From: Lutraria lutraria
Lineage: Eukaryota > Mollusca > Bivalvia > Venerida > Mactridae
Direction: 5' to 3'
Assembly: GCA_964023205.1 (NCBI GenBank)
Contig: OZ026847.1
Location: 9,234,652 to 9,298,651 of the forward strand
DNA length: 64,000 bases
The position numbers were made by a program, and so were the translations under genes. This document shows positions 24,901 through 37,500 of this stretch, piece by piece; the stretch's first letter is position 1, and each line of letters begins with the position of its first letter. The notes below the pieces were generated by a model, which saw only the letters and a list, made by a program, of their open reading frames with translations, did not search any database and was not told where the DNA came from.

Positions 24901-26021
24901 AAGGTTGTCACATCTCCGATTTTTACCAATCATTGAGACTTATCTTTCTTGAACAGCAGGGAATTAGTACGTCATTGACTGTGTCATTACGGCCGCGAAG
25001 TAGTGAAATCTGGCGAAAGCGTCGAATCCTAAGGTATCCATCCATTCAAGAATTTTTCTATGGTAAGTGATTACAAGGTTGATTTTCGAACGTTTGAATG
25101 GGTATGAAGTCACAAAGGAATGAACACATTTATATTGTAGCTAACGCAAATAAACTGCGGTCTTAGTAATGTCCATTCGTAACTACTTCAAGTATTTCCT
25201 TAACTGAGAAATACGCCTCGTACATACTTGAAGGGTTACAAGTTTTGGTTATTTTGTTTCCGGTCACTACTTTTTCAACTACGCGGCGTTCCGATTGAGT
25301 AATGTCGAGACATAATTTTTGGACGTTAAAGGGCTGGCTTCTCAAGTTCAGAGCAATATACTGATAACAATAGATGACAGTTTAAGATAAATTATTTCTG
25401 CGTCAAATAAGATCAGGCTTTCGTAAATCAGTTTTAAATTGTTACAACACGGTCTTGATGAACGTAGCTGGTGTATTTATTCGTGATTACTTGCTCCAGA
25501 AGTTTTATACCTTTACTCTATATGGATAAAAATGTTTGAACCCTAATTTTTGTCTAAAAACTGGATAGTAGAGGGTCTGTGGGAGTCTTTGCCTATGCCG
25601 GTTATCTGAGTTACACAGTCTACGAGTAATATGACATTGACATGAATTTAATTTAAGGTATATTTTATAAAAAGGATTGAAAATGAATAACCATAAATAT
25701 CTACTAGTATTCCACAATTTTTTTATTTTATTTTTGTAAATGATCCATTTTGTCAAAGTGTTCGTTACATTGTGCGGTATGTACAGGAGATAGAAAACAC
25801 AATTATTCCTATAGCTTTTTTGTTTGTTTGGTGTTTTAATGTATTCGTGCTTGTTTGCTTAGATAATACATATAATAACGTTGAAAGGAATTATGATTAT
25901 ATTATGAAAAGTGTTTCTTTATTTATTTTAGCACTGATAATTTTTTATCTTATGTCTTACCACTACACATGCATGTCAGGATGGATAGTAAAATCAATTC
26001 TTTTGAAGATAGAACCGCCAT
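18947..26021 (-). CDS. Ig receptor A: signal peptide, three Ig, FN3, membrane span, tyrosine-motif tail
   Basis: Ten exons in coding order: 26021-25961, 24599-24267, 23404-23090, 22904-22611, 21836-21537, 21016-20893, 20520-20408, 20181-20140, 19634-19599 and 18993-18947. All junctions are GT-AG and phase-consistent; the product is 554 aa. Residues 1-20 are a signal peptide (MAVLSSKELILLSILTCMCS). Ig1 is 21-131, Ig2 132-236 (C..RWY..EIYC), Ig3 237-334 (C..YNW..NYTC) and FN3 335-434, each coded by one phase 1-1 exon, with many N-glycosylation sites. The membrane span is about 449-473 (IPIIVGGSVGGAGLLVGII), followed by CLCRRR. The tail has Y501 in SKYDTM (YxxM, the PI3-kinase SH2 consensus), Y533 in QYDII, and Y545 in VEYVNL, which fits both ITIM (V-x-Y-x-x-L) and the Grb2-type YxN motif. 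The site that is LPYAEL in gene C is LPFEEL here (F517), so it cannot be phosphorylated on tyrosine. It is probably a plasma-membrane receptor that recruits SH2 proteins; the ligand is unknown. Gene B is its segmental duplicate. Confidence 0.85.
22298..22425 (-). repeat. MITE-like repeat M2, copy 2 (internally deleted)
   Basis: Reverse copy of the 11.76-kb repeat, in the intron between the Ig3 and FN3 exons of gene A. Relative to the B copy (34985-35138) it lacks about 45 bp that contain GGGAGGTTGTTGCTC. Confidence 0.6.
23464..23779. mobile_element. 316-bp MITE with TA duplication, in an intron of gene A
   Basis: The left end CAGGCCGGTTCGATTGG and the reverse complement of the right end, AAGCCGCTTCGATTGG, form imperfect inverted repeats bounded by TA (23462-23463 and 23780-23781). 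The B copy at about 36175 has the uninterrupted sequence CTAGTATTT, an empty site. A TA target and short inverted ends suggest a Tc1/mariner-type non-autonomous element. It lies between the Ig1 and Ig2 exons. Confidence 0.75.
23939..24170. repeat. Copy-specific insert with CGTGGATTT-type internal inverted motifs
   Basis: About 220 bp absent from the B copy (around 36345). It contains TTCGTGGATTT and GAAATCCACGAAA on opposite strands, so it can fold back on itself. Both open frames here (74 and 109 codons) are artefacts of this palindromic structure. Confidence 0.5.
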
Positions 26022-27250
26022 GACTTCAGTCTGGAAAACAATAGTAAGAACATAGCCAGATCTTAACACAGACATGAACCGTGTATGCGAATATAAGACT
26101 TCGCTTTGCATTCAAATCTACACTTTTTTTAACTTCCGCGATATCATTTAATTTATTTGTAAAAGTTTCATTATTGCATTGAAATATAATTGCCAAACAA
26201 GTAACATATTATCTCGTGTTAGCAAAAAAATAAAGCATCTGTAGGAAGCATTTGTTCGTATCATGTTTATGTATGTACGATATACAAAAGCAATTAATTC
26301 AGAAGAAGGGAAATACGTTGATATTTCAAATTCTGTAGGTAAACTATCTAGACAGGTACGAAAATGTCAATATTTCGGGGGTATTTGTGTACTCTTGCTG
26401 AAGTGATTAATATATACGTAACACAACTTAATCTAGTAAAGCATATATGAAAAAAATACTGTTATAAGTAATTGAAATTTTCTTGAAAAAAGTTATTTCC
26501 ACTATAATGTTAAAATATCGATAATGATTAAAATGCATTAAAACTGTGTAATGTTAATTTTAACTTTACCTGAATAGTAATGGTATATTTTTCTAACCGC
26601 CAATAATCCTAGACCAAACGGTAACGTATCTTCTGTTTTTAAGTTAATAAGTAAATTATAAATAAATCTTTTAAAAATAAAGTTTACTCACAAATTTTAC
26701 TTATCCCTATCAATGTTTAACACAAGATATTTTTTCATAACAGATATTTGAATGACATATAAAACAGTAATTTCCTTGTGTTATTCAAAATCTGAAACTA
26801 AGGATCGATTTGTTTTATCCACAAATATTTAGACAATGGTAAAAGAAGGTTTGAAGCATAAAACTAGAAATTATTTTCTTCCTCAACAATTCACGCTGTT
26901 AACAAAAACTTCATCGAGAAAAAACAATAAAGGTTGTGAAATGGGTAGTTGATCCCGGGTTATGTGAACAAAATAAAAGACAATATGATGAGAAATAAAG
27001 AAATATGTTAGTGATAATCTAGTCCCCATACATTCTTTAACGGAATTAGGAGATAGGACAAAATGAACGACGATAATCACCGGGTCTTATCCCTTATGGA
27101 TTGAGCCAATGCGTTCAAATGATTTTGAAAAATTGTTGATACTTTCTTATCCCTCCAATTAACTCACACTAGAGTTGAATCTCTATTTCTTTGTATGTTA
27201 AACGGCCTGAACCTATTTTATTTATATTATTTATATGTGTTTACCGTAAA
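26022..27250. other. 5' flank of Ig receptor A, right end of the segmental duplication
   Basis: Collinear with about 38611-40120. No promoter element was recognised with confidence. Position 27087-27098 (TTATCCCTTATG) is the empty target for the SINE present at 39673-39930. Homology to the B copy fades near 27250. Confidence 0.55.
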
Positions 27251-27769
27251 ATAAAACTCAAGTTAAGATGATCCATTCCAAAAACCTTTCAGGGCGATAA
27301 GTAGATTATAACTGTGTACATGTGTCCACGAGTCTCAATTTTTGAAAAGAACTTTCGAGTTAGGAGAATGTTTATTTACTATAAAGATATAAAGAACGCA
27401 GTTTAAGCTCTGATGTTCAATTTGTTTATAGTCAATGTCGAATATTGGACGGTATCATTGTTTCGGTAATCATTGTAATGTATTGACAAAATCATTTTAA
27501 TTCTGTAATAAAATGGCACTCAGATGAACCAGAGTCGTGGTGTATTCAAAATGGTGAATTAATTTTTATTGGAATAGTTTGTTCTTGTTGCATGTATGCA
27601 TACACGTTGAATAATACTTTATGGCAGTTCAAAAGAGAAAAAAGAAAGAAGTGCATTAATTGTGTTCACTGATGTGTTTCTCAAGCAATATATTTCTTTT
27701 AATGATTTTATTGCAATTTGCGAATACAAATACAATTACAAATGTTATAATGTTTGTGAAGTTGGCGAC

Positions 27770-27826
27770 CAAGCGGCCTGGCGGCCTGAAGTTGGCGGCC
27801 TAGCGGCCTAGCGGCCCAGCGGCCTA
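27770..27826 (+). repeat. GGCGGCCTA-type short tandem repeat
   Basis: Around six imperfect units of GCGGCCTA/GGCGGCCTGA, strikingly GC-rich in an AT-rich region, directly before the 145-bp tandem repeat. The same GGCGGCCTGGAATATT string occurs inside that repeat. Confidence 0.85.
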
Positions 27827-27830
27827 AGAT

Positions 27831-28405
27831 ATTAACATCCAATCACTCAGAAATGTATCAGAATCACGTTCTACAAGCATTAGAAACTATTTCGGAAGGG
27901 AAAAGTCGCAAAAAATCACTTCATCATAGGTACGCCATTACGCCGCAAACTTCACGTTTTTAGCGACCTGGAATATTAAACACACAATTACTCAGAAATG
28001 TATCAGAATCACGTTCTACAAGCATTAGAAATTATTTTGGAAGGAAAAATTCGCACAAATCACTTCATCATAGTTACGCCACTAGACCGCCAACTTCACG
28101 TTTTCAGCGGCATGGCGGCCTGGAATATTATACACTTAATCACCCAGAAATGTATCAGAATCACATTCTACAAGCATTAGAAACTATTTTGGAAGGGAAA
28201 AGTCGCAAAAAAATCACTTCATCATAGGTGCGCCATTACGCCGCCAACTTTACGTTTTTAGCTACCAGGAATATTAAACACCCAATTACTCAGAAATTTA
28301 TCAGATCACGTTCTACAAGCACTAGAAGCTATTTGCGAAGGAACAATTCGGAAAAATTCACTTGATCATAGTTACGCCGCTAGGCCACTAGCTTCCCTTC
28401 TTTCG
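27831..28405 (+). repeat. Tandem repeat, four units of about 145 bp
   Basis: Units start near 27831, 27974, 28127 and 28273. Each has ACTCAGAAATGTATCAGAATC, CGTTCTACAAGCATTAGAA, a TCACTTCATCATAG block and ACGCCGCCAACTTCACGTTTT. The last unit is the most diverged. The 60-codon open frame at 27998 runs along the repeat and is not a gene. Confidence 0.9.
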
Positions 28406-28659
28406 GCGTGTGTACTCGTCAGAATCCATGAAGCAGTCATCGAGCGTAATTAATTTAAGTAAGAACTTGCTTTACCATTAATGAAAAATAAATTAGTTTA
28501 TTTAAACTTAATACTCCTTATACAACATCCGAACATTCCGAAACGCAGTTTTAAGTTTTTTTTGTCGACTGATAAATAAAACTAATTTCATGCAGAGACG
28601 TTTCAAGGCACGTAGCCGTAAGTATGTTTATTTAACACAGACAACAGAAATGTGCACAA

Positions 28660-28860
28660 TGTTCCGTTATTATAACCTCATATGCAGCAATCACGAGTTC
28701 GATCCCCAGCCCGGTCAAATGTTTGTATGTTGATTTGGTAATGAAATGCTTTCTGTGGTCATTCATCCCTGCCTCTGATTCAAGAAGGGTATTTGTCATT
28801 TATTGGAACAATTAGTCGTACTTAATACTGGCAAACCACAGACGACTAACTAAAGCGTCG
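28660..28860 (+). mobile_element. Probable second-type tRNA-derived SINE
   Basis: A tRNA B-box-like string (CACGAGTTCGATCCCCAGC) is followed by a body (TGATTCAAGAAGGGTATTTG, TACTTAATACTGGC) that reminds me of other bivalve SINEs. Box A is poor, and no target duplication was identified. Confidence 0.4.
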
Positions 28861-29257
28861 GTCCCAACTCGCCGTACTTTCAAGTGCGTGTTGTCTACTG
28901 CATAAACGTAGGTAAAACTTGGCAATCCGTATGTGTGTTCGGCCTGCGGCGGGGTTACGGATTTACCCCGGTACTCACGTTCATCGCACTTGCACGCACT
29001 TACAACATAAGATTGAGAAAGGACATGGTTGGTAATAGTACATGCAAGTACGGCCTTTGTACGATATCGTGGCAATCGCACGAAGATAGTATGTTGTAAG
29101 CACGTGTAACACAACATGCAATCGCTAATGGCCAGCCATGGCGTGCAGATCACGTACACATAGCAAGCGCTCTTTTAAACTACTCGCGCGAAGCAATGGT
29201 TCGTTAAATCGTTTTTTAAAGCTATGATAACACACTTGTAGGAAAATAAATGCAAGA
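28861..29257. other. Intergenic, nothing recognised
   Basis: Slightly richer in GC than its surroundings. Overlapping open frames on both strands (71 and 115 codons) show no domain, signal or splice logic. Confidence 0.4.
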
Positions 29258-29345
29258 CATTATTATTTTTATAATCAGTAAAGTTATTACCTTTTAACGT
29301 CACTTATAAAGTACAACACAAAGAAATGCTGGTGGTAATATTTAA

Positions 29346-29510
29346 GTACAGTGCAACCTCCCTACAACAGCCTTCAATGGGAAGGACAAAATTGGCTCTT
29401 GTAAGAGGGTGGCTGTTATTAAGAGAGTGAAAATCAAGTAAAACGTCAGTTTGGGTTGTTAATATACTGGTTGTAACAGGGAGGTGGCTGTTGTGCGGAG
29501 GTGACTGTAC
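29346..29510 (+). repeat. MITE-like repeat M1 with inverted ends
   Basis: GTACAGTGCAACCTCC at the left and GGAGGTGACTGTAC at the right form inverted ends of a 165-bp element with no coding capacity. Parts of the same element are at 16240-16372. It marks the left edge of the B copy of the segmental duplication. Confidence 0.7.
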
Positions 29511-31380
29511 ATGAAGGTTACACAAAAATTGAACACATTTTTTATGTTACGTGAAAGAAACGAGAAACGTAGCAACAAACATTTACAAAATTTATTTCAT
29601 GACACATGCTTTACAAACAGAAATAGTAATTTTCAAATACTTAGTTCCAAATAATCACAAAATGAAGTGTTCCAATATCACTAAGCTTGGTATGAATTCA
29701 CAGATAGGTTCTTAACGTCAGGTTTTATATAAACACTTTTATTTCTACACAGAAGATATAATCTAGCTATACCCAAATCAGTTAAGATTCAAAAGTCTAA
29801 AGATCCAATAATATTGACACAACTCCAGATTAAGTTGCCCTCAAATATAGTTATGACAATTTTCTACAATGTTCAGCAATGCCCTCAATAAGAAGTTTCT
29901 TTAAGTATCTGTAAGAGTTCAGAATTTCCTGAAGCTTCTTTACAACAAAGTTGATATATAGAAGCAAAAAATTAAATCCATACTATTCAAGGTTAAAACG
30001 AATGTGTTGTAAAAATCTATTGTGTAATAGGGATACATATCTAAAAGAATATTAACTTCCTTAAAAGAAAATCCACAAAGTTTCTTTCAAATGTGCGCAT
30101 AATCTATTGTAAGATAGATCCATTTTTCTACGAAATCTACGATTTTATCTAAAACATATTTTTCCACGAAAGGGAACAATAGGACTATTTTAGTCGACCG
30201 AAATATGCAGCTATCATATGGTTTCTTTAAAGCCCCATCAGCTTTTGCTGTAAAAAATATATACAAAAACATTTAATTGCTGATATCATCCTAAGATAAT
30301 TATTACTGACGAAACAAGCCCTTTTTCTTCTGAAAACACTCATTTCACTGTGATTTTTGCGTTTGTAAAATTGAAATTTGTAGGGCGCGTGACGTCACCT
30401 TACTACGTGTGCATAGCATGACTGCGGGAAAAAACACAGGTGTTCTATTAATAGTATTTATTTCAATGATGTTGAAAAAAAAATACGATAGTGGTTTCGA
30501 AAACAGTTTTTATTGCTATAAGGTATGCACGGGACGATAACACACCGGATTCCTCTGTTATAGAACAAAATGAAACTATTAGGACCAATACATTTATAAG
30601 CTTATGGGACTTTAAAATCTGAAATGCATGCCACCTTAGATAAGGGGTTTTGAGTAGTGGTATTATTACAAGTTATCTCCGTTACAATGATTGCGTTTGC
30701 TAAATCTAAAGGGTTTTATTAATCTGTAAGTGTAATACATGTATAACTTAAATTTACTAGGAACACGAGTATGGAACAGCGATATCATTCTCAGTTATAG
30801 GTCCATTCACTTTTTAAGTTTAGTAATATAGAACAATATTTAAAATGATAGTAAAATATAGCAAATATATTTTATTTGCTCTAAAAAATAGAATATTTTA
30901 CATAATGCCTTTCATCAGCCACATCTCGTATAAATGTTGTCAATTGTTTTTTATGACTTTTGCAATATTATTGAAAAATACTGTGCTACATGTCTGTATG
31001 AACTTCTTGATTTAAAGTGAATTTTCGGAATGTTTTTACTGCAAGTAAAAGCCAGCTCTACTGATAAGACATCTTTCTAGGTAAAATAAGACCTAATTTT
31101 ATTCAAACTTCCAAAAAGTTAATGGGACTTTAAACCATTGCTGTTCGTGGCTGATCATGTATGAAAGCAGATACTTGCTTAAAAGTAGATAAAAAATTTT
31201 AGCACTGATATAGTATATATAACAAACTGATCAGATTGAGTACCCGTCGCAAGATAACTACGTACAGCAGGCATAAAAACGAACAGTTGACAAAAAACAC
31301 ACGATGTTTATTTATTGTCAGATTGTAGATAAAAGTAATCCGATCGCTGTTGATATATCACATACAAACAGTGTTTCATG
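29511..31380. other. 3' flank of Ig receptor B, left part of the segmental duplication
   Basis: Collinear with about 16370-18690. Contains an insert of about 200 bp not present in the A copy (about 30217-30410; it includes GACGAAACAAGCCC and TGACGTCACC) and the duplicated R3 repeat at 30825-31137. No gene recognised. Confidence 0.6.
30825..31137 (-). repeat. Dispersed repeat R3, copy 4 (duplicated with B)
   Basis: Near-identical to 18165-18478, in the same relative position. Confidence 0.7.
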
Positions 31381-31453
31381 TAATTAACCGTGTTAAAGCA
31401 ATTTCATACATTTTTTTCTGGTCACTCCAAAACATTCCATGATCAAAATGTTC

Positions 31454-31459
31454 TTTATT
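31454..31459 (-). promoter_or_regulatory. Polyadenylation signal of Ig receptor B
   Basis: AATAAA on the minus strand, about 145 nt beyond the stop of gene B, at the position equivalent to 18796-18801. Confidence 0.5.
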
Positions 31460-31599
31460 TGTCTTCTAGGAATTATTATCCTGTCACGTCACAAATGACA
31501 TATAAACAAAAAACAAATGTACATGTAGAATGTAGCCATCTTATCTTATTAATGTACAAATGTGGTCTTTGCTGATAGTAATGCATTTCATCCAACTAC

Positions 31600-34500
31600 T
31601 TAAGTAAACACTACCAGGTTTAAGTTCACATACTCGATTTCTTTGACTGAAATAAAACAATATTCATCATTTTTGATAGGGCAACTTGTAACGTAAATGA
31701 GGCCGATGACAATATAACAAACCCCATCATTTATAAGGCACTTATTCAAATATTCATTGATCCTCAACAAAAAGGCATAATTGTACTTGTCAATACTTGT
31801 CCATGACTCATTGGAAATGATAACACATGTATACACAATACGGGTAAGCATACTTAGATATAAAGACCTCAACGAGGTACATTGATAAAGTTTAGTAAAA
31901 CAATAACAAATACATTGTACACAAAATATCAATAAAAGTAGGGAAAAGTAACCAATTAAGTACTCATGCAAGTGGAGAAAGCCAAGCCGTTAGTGCACAA
32001 GATTAATGACATTCCATGACGTCCATTGGTGTCTCATTAATAAAGTGTTTGATAAACTGACGTTTGTACAACTGTCTCTATTATTCCAACACTCTAATTC
32101 ACTTATAAGAATGCTTTATTTTGCATTTTTATTAAACTTCTGTTTTTTAAGTTTGTTTTAGTCAAACCATTTAGATAGAAGCAACCGGTCATAGATCTTT
32201 GACCTTGATCTTGTAAATATGAACTTTCTTGGTGTATTAATTTGAATAAATATCGTATTACATTGACGTGAATTTAATTATTTCTCTTTGTCTTAAACTT
32301 ACCGTCATTGTCGATTATGTCATATTGGTTATCGGCACCTGGAATAACAACAAGATATAAAGATGACGTAAAAATTAAACGGATTCCCAGAAATGACATA
32401 AACAACTGAGTCTGCTTTAACAAAGAAATTACATAGGCATTAATCAGTCATCACTTCGTACATCAACTCAACATTGATATAAGTATAAAGTGGATGGGTA
32501 AGGTATAACCAACGATTGTCAATTTTTCATTAATACTTTTTGCTATTTTTTCGATACTTAAGAGCGACTTTAAAATGTCAAGTAGCTAGAAACCATTTGC
32601 AGCATTGCATAATAAAAGATTATGTGAGTATTCATACAAAAAGTTTTATGTAAGAAAATTAAATTTGCGGTGTGACGTGTTTCTCAATGTGGTGTTTTGT
32701 GCAGTGCTATATTATATTTATTACTAGTATGTATTAAAAAACATTATTAGATAACATCATGTTATCTGTTGTGCTGCATATTTTAAATATATATCAAAAC
32801 AAACATCATTGAGTGATGTCATGAAGCACATTCGTCTACATCACCTTTTTCAATTGTTGACATCCGTAATTCTTCAAACGGTAAACCTATAACCTATTGT
32901 TTATAGCCAAGACAGTACGTTGAACACATTGTGTTATTTCAAACTTATTTGTATATTAGCGAATGCTTTTAACAATAACTAATAATGTATGACATATTAT
33001 TGACTAATATTGAAACATGTTACACTGTAAATTAAACTGAGAATTGTGACCATTGCATCACTTAAATAGTTCAATATTGAACATGTTACAACGATTAACT
33101 CAAATATAAAAATAACAACATACCAGTTGATGATTTTGCATGCGCCCTTGTCATTGTGTCATACTTCGAGTCAGCTGGGTAACAAGATGGAGTGTAACTC
33201 TCTTGGCCTAGTATACCATCTGATTGTTTTATAGCCCTGTAATCATCAACACAGTATATACGAGGGTTCAATGCATCACTGTCGTAACTTGTTCGTATTT
33301 TAATATGAGTTACGGCACTGTTGCGATGAGCCCTCGATACACTGACTTTGGCATTATACTTTTTTCATATATTTATAATAAATATTGAGGAAGATTAGTG
33401 ACAAACGTGGTGCAATTTTAGGATAAATCAATTGTGCTGTTCAGTTTATTTCCTTGTACAGTTGTTTTACAATTTCAGTCTTAAACTGAATTCAAAGACA
33501 TCGATGGAATCCACTGCATGATAAAATATTGTAAGGAAATCACAATACAAAGGAACATACAAAGAATTGAAGTCAATACCAATACATCTGTGTAATGCCA
33601 ATAATTACCTTCTTCTACATAGACAAATGCACATAATTATTCCAACAAGTAAACCCGCTCCTCCAACTGATCCACCAACTATTATAGGTATATTGTTCGC
33701 GTGTTGTGTCTCGATTCTATCCTTCAATTCACCTGTAAGAAACAGCATACTCAAACAACAATTACATATAAAAACTTTTATTGTGTATAACATGTGTATT
33801 GTTTATCGTATGTCAGAGTCGCCCAGGGGTAGAAGACACAGGCGAACAGCACAGTTACAGTGGTGGATTCGGAAGTCGCTGCAGCCCTGATATCGGAAGG
33901 CGGGTTAAAAATTCGAATTCAAGACCTTTTGATTAGTATTCCAGCTCACCAATCAACCCCATGTGCTTAATTTACTTTAATGTTATTTTATTGATATGCC
34001 GTCAAAATGTTATCAATCCAATTCTACAGGACTAGCTACCTATTTGTATTTCTCAAAATTGGCATGGCAATACAACCACCTGATCATGTACAAAGACAAA
34101 CGACTTTGATTTTGTTACAAAGAAACGTATTAATAAGTGTATCCATGTTTATTTCTATCATAACTAGTATTTGCAAATCATATCCATTTCATGTCAAAAG
34201 AAATATGATAATTAATAATGCATACCTTTTGTTCGAACATAAATGTAGTTACTTTCCTTGGATACTCCGATTGCATTGCTTGCCGTAATCGAAATCTCAT
34301 AAATCACACCACTGGAGAGTGACTGAAGTGTGACATTCATAATGGATGAATTAGTGTCAACAATGCTCTCCGTATTCCAGCTCTCGTCCACATTGATTAC
34401 TCTGTAGCGCAGTATAAATGTCTGTAGTGTTCCCCCATCAAATCCAGGTTTCCACGATAAAGTTATACTTGAATTGGTTGTAAGATCCTCAACATAATGA

Positions 34501-37500
34501 AAGTTGCTAGGTGCATCCGGATAATCTAAAACATGAATGGCAACCTTTATTATGTAGCCAAATTATATCTCATATAATCATGGTTATGTACAAGATTTTG
34601 TCCAATAGTTTCCCTAATTGTTTTTGAAAATTGTTGATATATTTGCCGAGTCACTCATTAACAGTTGGTGAACTGTCGAGCACTTAAGCAATGTTCATCT
34701 ATGATTATCCTCTGAACCGTGTTGTCACCCGTACCTAATTTACATACTTGTTGTTCATTTATTGTTACTCGCTGTTTCATGTAAAGACATCCCTTCCACT
34801 AATCAGAGAACGTCATGTTTGAAAAAATGTCGTTGAGAGATACTCCTAGTATAGTCCATAATACATTTCTTGCATCAATATTCCGGTCATGCCACTTATG
34901 CAATTTTTGTCGATACACGTTTTTAAATGATAGGTTTATTATATTGGTCCATGAACTTCTGTATAGCGTCTTAAATGTATAATTACAGTGCAACCTCTCC
35001 AAAGTAGCATCCTTTGGGAGTAGCAAACACATTATTGTTGAGAGGTTTTGCTCTAGAGAGGTTCTAATAATGGTTAAATAGTGCAGTGAAAAAAATGATG
35101 CCGTTGTTGATGGGAGGTTGTTGCTCAAGTGAGGGACACTCTGGAGAGATTGTGGTGTATTTACGAACTTGGAATCGTGTTACAAAAATGATGATATTTC
35201 GGCTCGTTTATATGCAATTTTCGAGAACATGAAAAACCTATCATCGCAAATATTTTTATTGCAGATTTATTGCTTGACACTAAATATAGCAGAAGAAGAT
35301 GAAGACGCATTCGATGGAGACAAGCCATTAAAAGATGATCACTTACATAGAACGAAAACACTGACGGACGTTGTATTTTCACCCTCAACTGTATCACCAG
35401 AGGACACATGTATTACATTTGTTGCCTTGCATGTGTAATTACCAGCAGTATGTCGTGTTATAGGAGAAATACTGAGTCTTTGTCCGGTCATTAAAGTTCC
35501 ATTTGGTGTTATCCAGTTGTACTTTGATTCTGGATAGCTGACAGCGGTACAAACTAGATCGACTGATGAGCCTTCTATTACATTTAGTTCTCCCGACACT
35601 TGATTTGTGCCTCTTATAATAATTGGTCTATTGGGTCCAACTGTATACGATGAAAGAAAAGACATTTGTTATAAATATTTTTCTCTCCACACGTACAAGT
35701 CAAATATAAACGGTTGCATTGCTTTTATAATTTTTATGTGGTTAATGTATGTATACAAATCATAAATGAAGCTAACTATGAACAAGATACACAGATTTCA
35801 AACTTACAATACACAAGAATTGACGTCCTATTGGAATTGAGCCATTCCGTGTTTGTGTTTGTTGCAGCACAGTAGATTTCAGATGAATTGTCAGCTTTAG
35901 TGAAATGTAAACGTAATGCACTATTTACAACTTTCAGATACTTGTTAGATAACACACTTGAAGTTGACACATCAACATCAGTAAGTATTGTATTATTCTT
36001 GTACCAACGTACTGATGGTTCTGGATAGCCGGCTGATGTCACACACACAAATGTTGTTACTATATTCTCGATTGTTTCAGTGTAACTTGACATGTTCTGG
36101 AGAACAACATGTGTGATGGGAACTAGAATAACAAGGGAAGATATTTCTCATAAATACTTAAATATTTATCTATCTAGTATTTAAATTAGGTATCGCGCCA
36201 AAAAAATTGGTATTTTGTTAATACGCTTAATCAATTCATGCACTTTTTTATTATTGTTGTATGAAAAGGTGTTATTTTGTTCTTATCTTTTATTATACTA
36301 CACTGCATATATAGCGAAAATTATATCTTATGTATTCAAATAAAGCACAAAATCGATATTTGACGCACCCTTTGCCAGTTTCTATAAGATTGCGAAATGA
36401 GGTTGATTGAAACGAAGAGCATAGTTTCGTAAACTGTTTTGAAATAAATACATTTATTAAAGTAGATTATTGTACTGTCAATTCTGTGTTAGGAGTGTTA
36501 ATGTTAACTTAGTTTTCATCCCCCATTATGAAATTTAATTGTTCATGAAGTAATGAATTACAAATCTTCAAAATAATGTAATGTAATTTCACACCTGTGT
36601 TGAGGTGTTCCTTTTGTGCGTGTGAGTGATTTTTTAGTGTTATCTAAAGTAATTAACACTACGAGTATTGTCGTGAAGAATGGCTGTAATATAATGATTA
36701 TTTTAACTTACCGTTTACATTAACTGTTATAGTGGACGAACTTTCATATCCTTTTCCAAACATGTTCCGTCGGCATTCCCAGACTTCTCCATTACGATCA
36801 CGTGTCACGTTGATTATAGTTATCTGAATATCTTCTTCAATACAAGTTACCTTGTATTTGGTTACGTTTGTTAGCGGACCTGACACTCGACAGTTGTCCT
36901 GTGAATGGAACACATTTGACTGCTGGTTGTTCCATGCAATGTAATACACTCCAGGTTCAGAATTTGAAATGTTACATGTTAATGTAACATTGTTGCCCTC
37001 ACTAACTATAGCATTGGCAGGATGGAATCGTAGTTTTGTTGTGTCTGTGAACGCTGCACATAAACAAATCCAACATCACTGACAATCGGCGTATGACAAA
37101 GACCCACCATACAGACCTTATAGATGCTACCCAGGACTTTTTGACGCTCTGAAACACTGTTAAGTAAGATGTTAATTCTGTTCTGTTCTACGATGTTAAT
37201 AGTACGTTTCGTAAAAAAGGTTCAAACTAATTTCACCATGCTCATTATGTACAGTAAAGGTATAGAACTCCTGGATCAAGAAATCATGAAACAATACACC
37301 AGTCGTGTATTAAGTTACCACCATCTAGACCGATGCAAATTCTCCGTGGCCATGATGAAACAGCTGACTTCCAAAGGTGAAGGTTGTCACACCTCCGATT
37401 TTTTAGACTTACCTTTCTGGAACGGCACGGAATTAGCACGTCGTTCACTGTGTCATCATGGCCGCGTAGAACTGAAGTCTAACGAAAGCCTCAACTCCTA

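Noticed and set aside
27831..28405. CRISPR-like regularly spaced repeats
   Set aside because: Units are contiguous and diverged over their whole length, without conserved repeat/unique spacer structure, and the genome is eukaryotic.
28812..29159. 115-codon minus-strand frame
   Set aside because: Overlaps a similar frame on the other strand and partly a probable SINE; no domain or splice signals.
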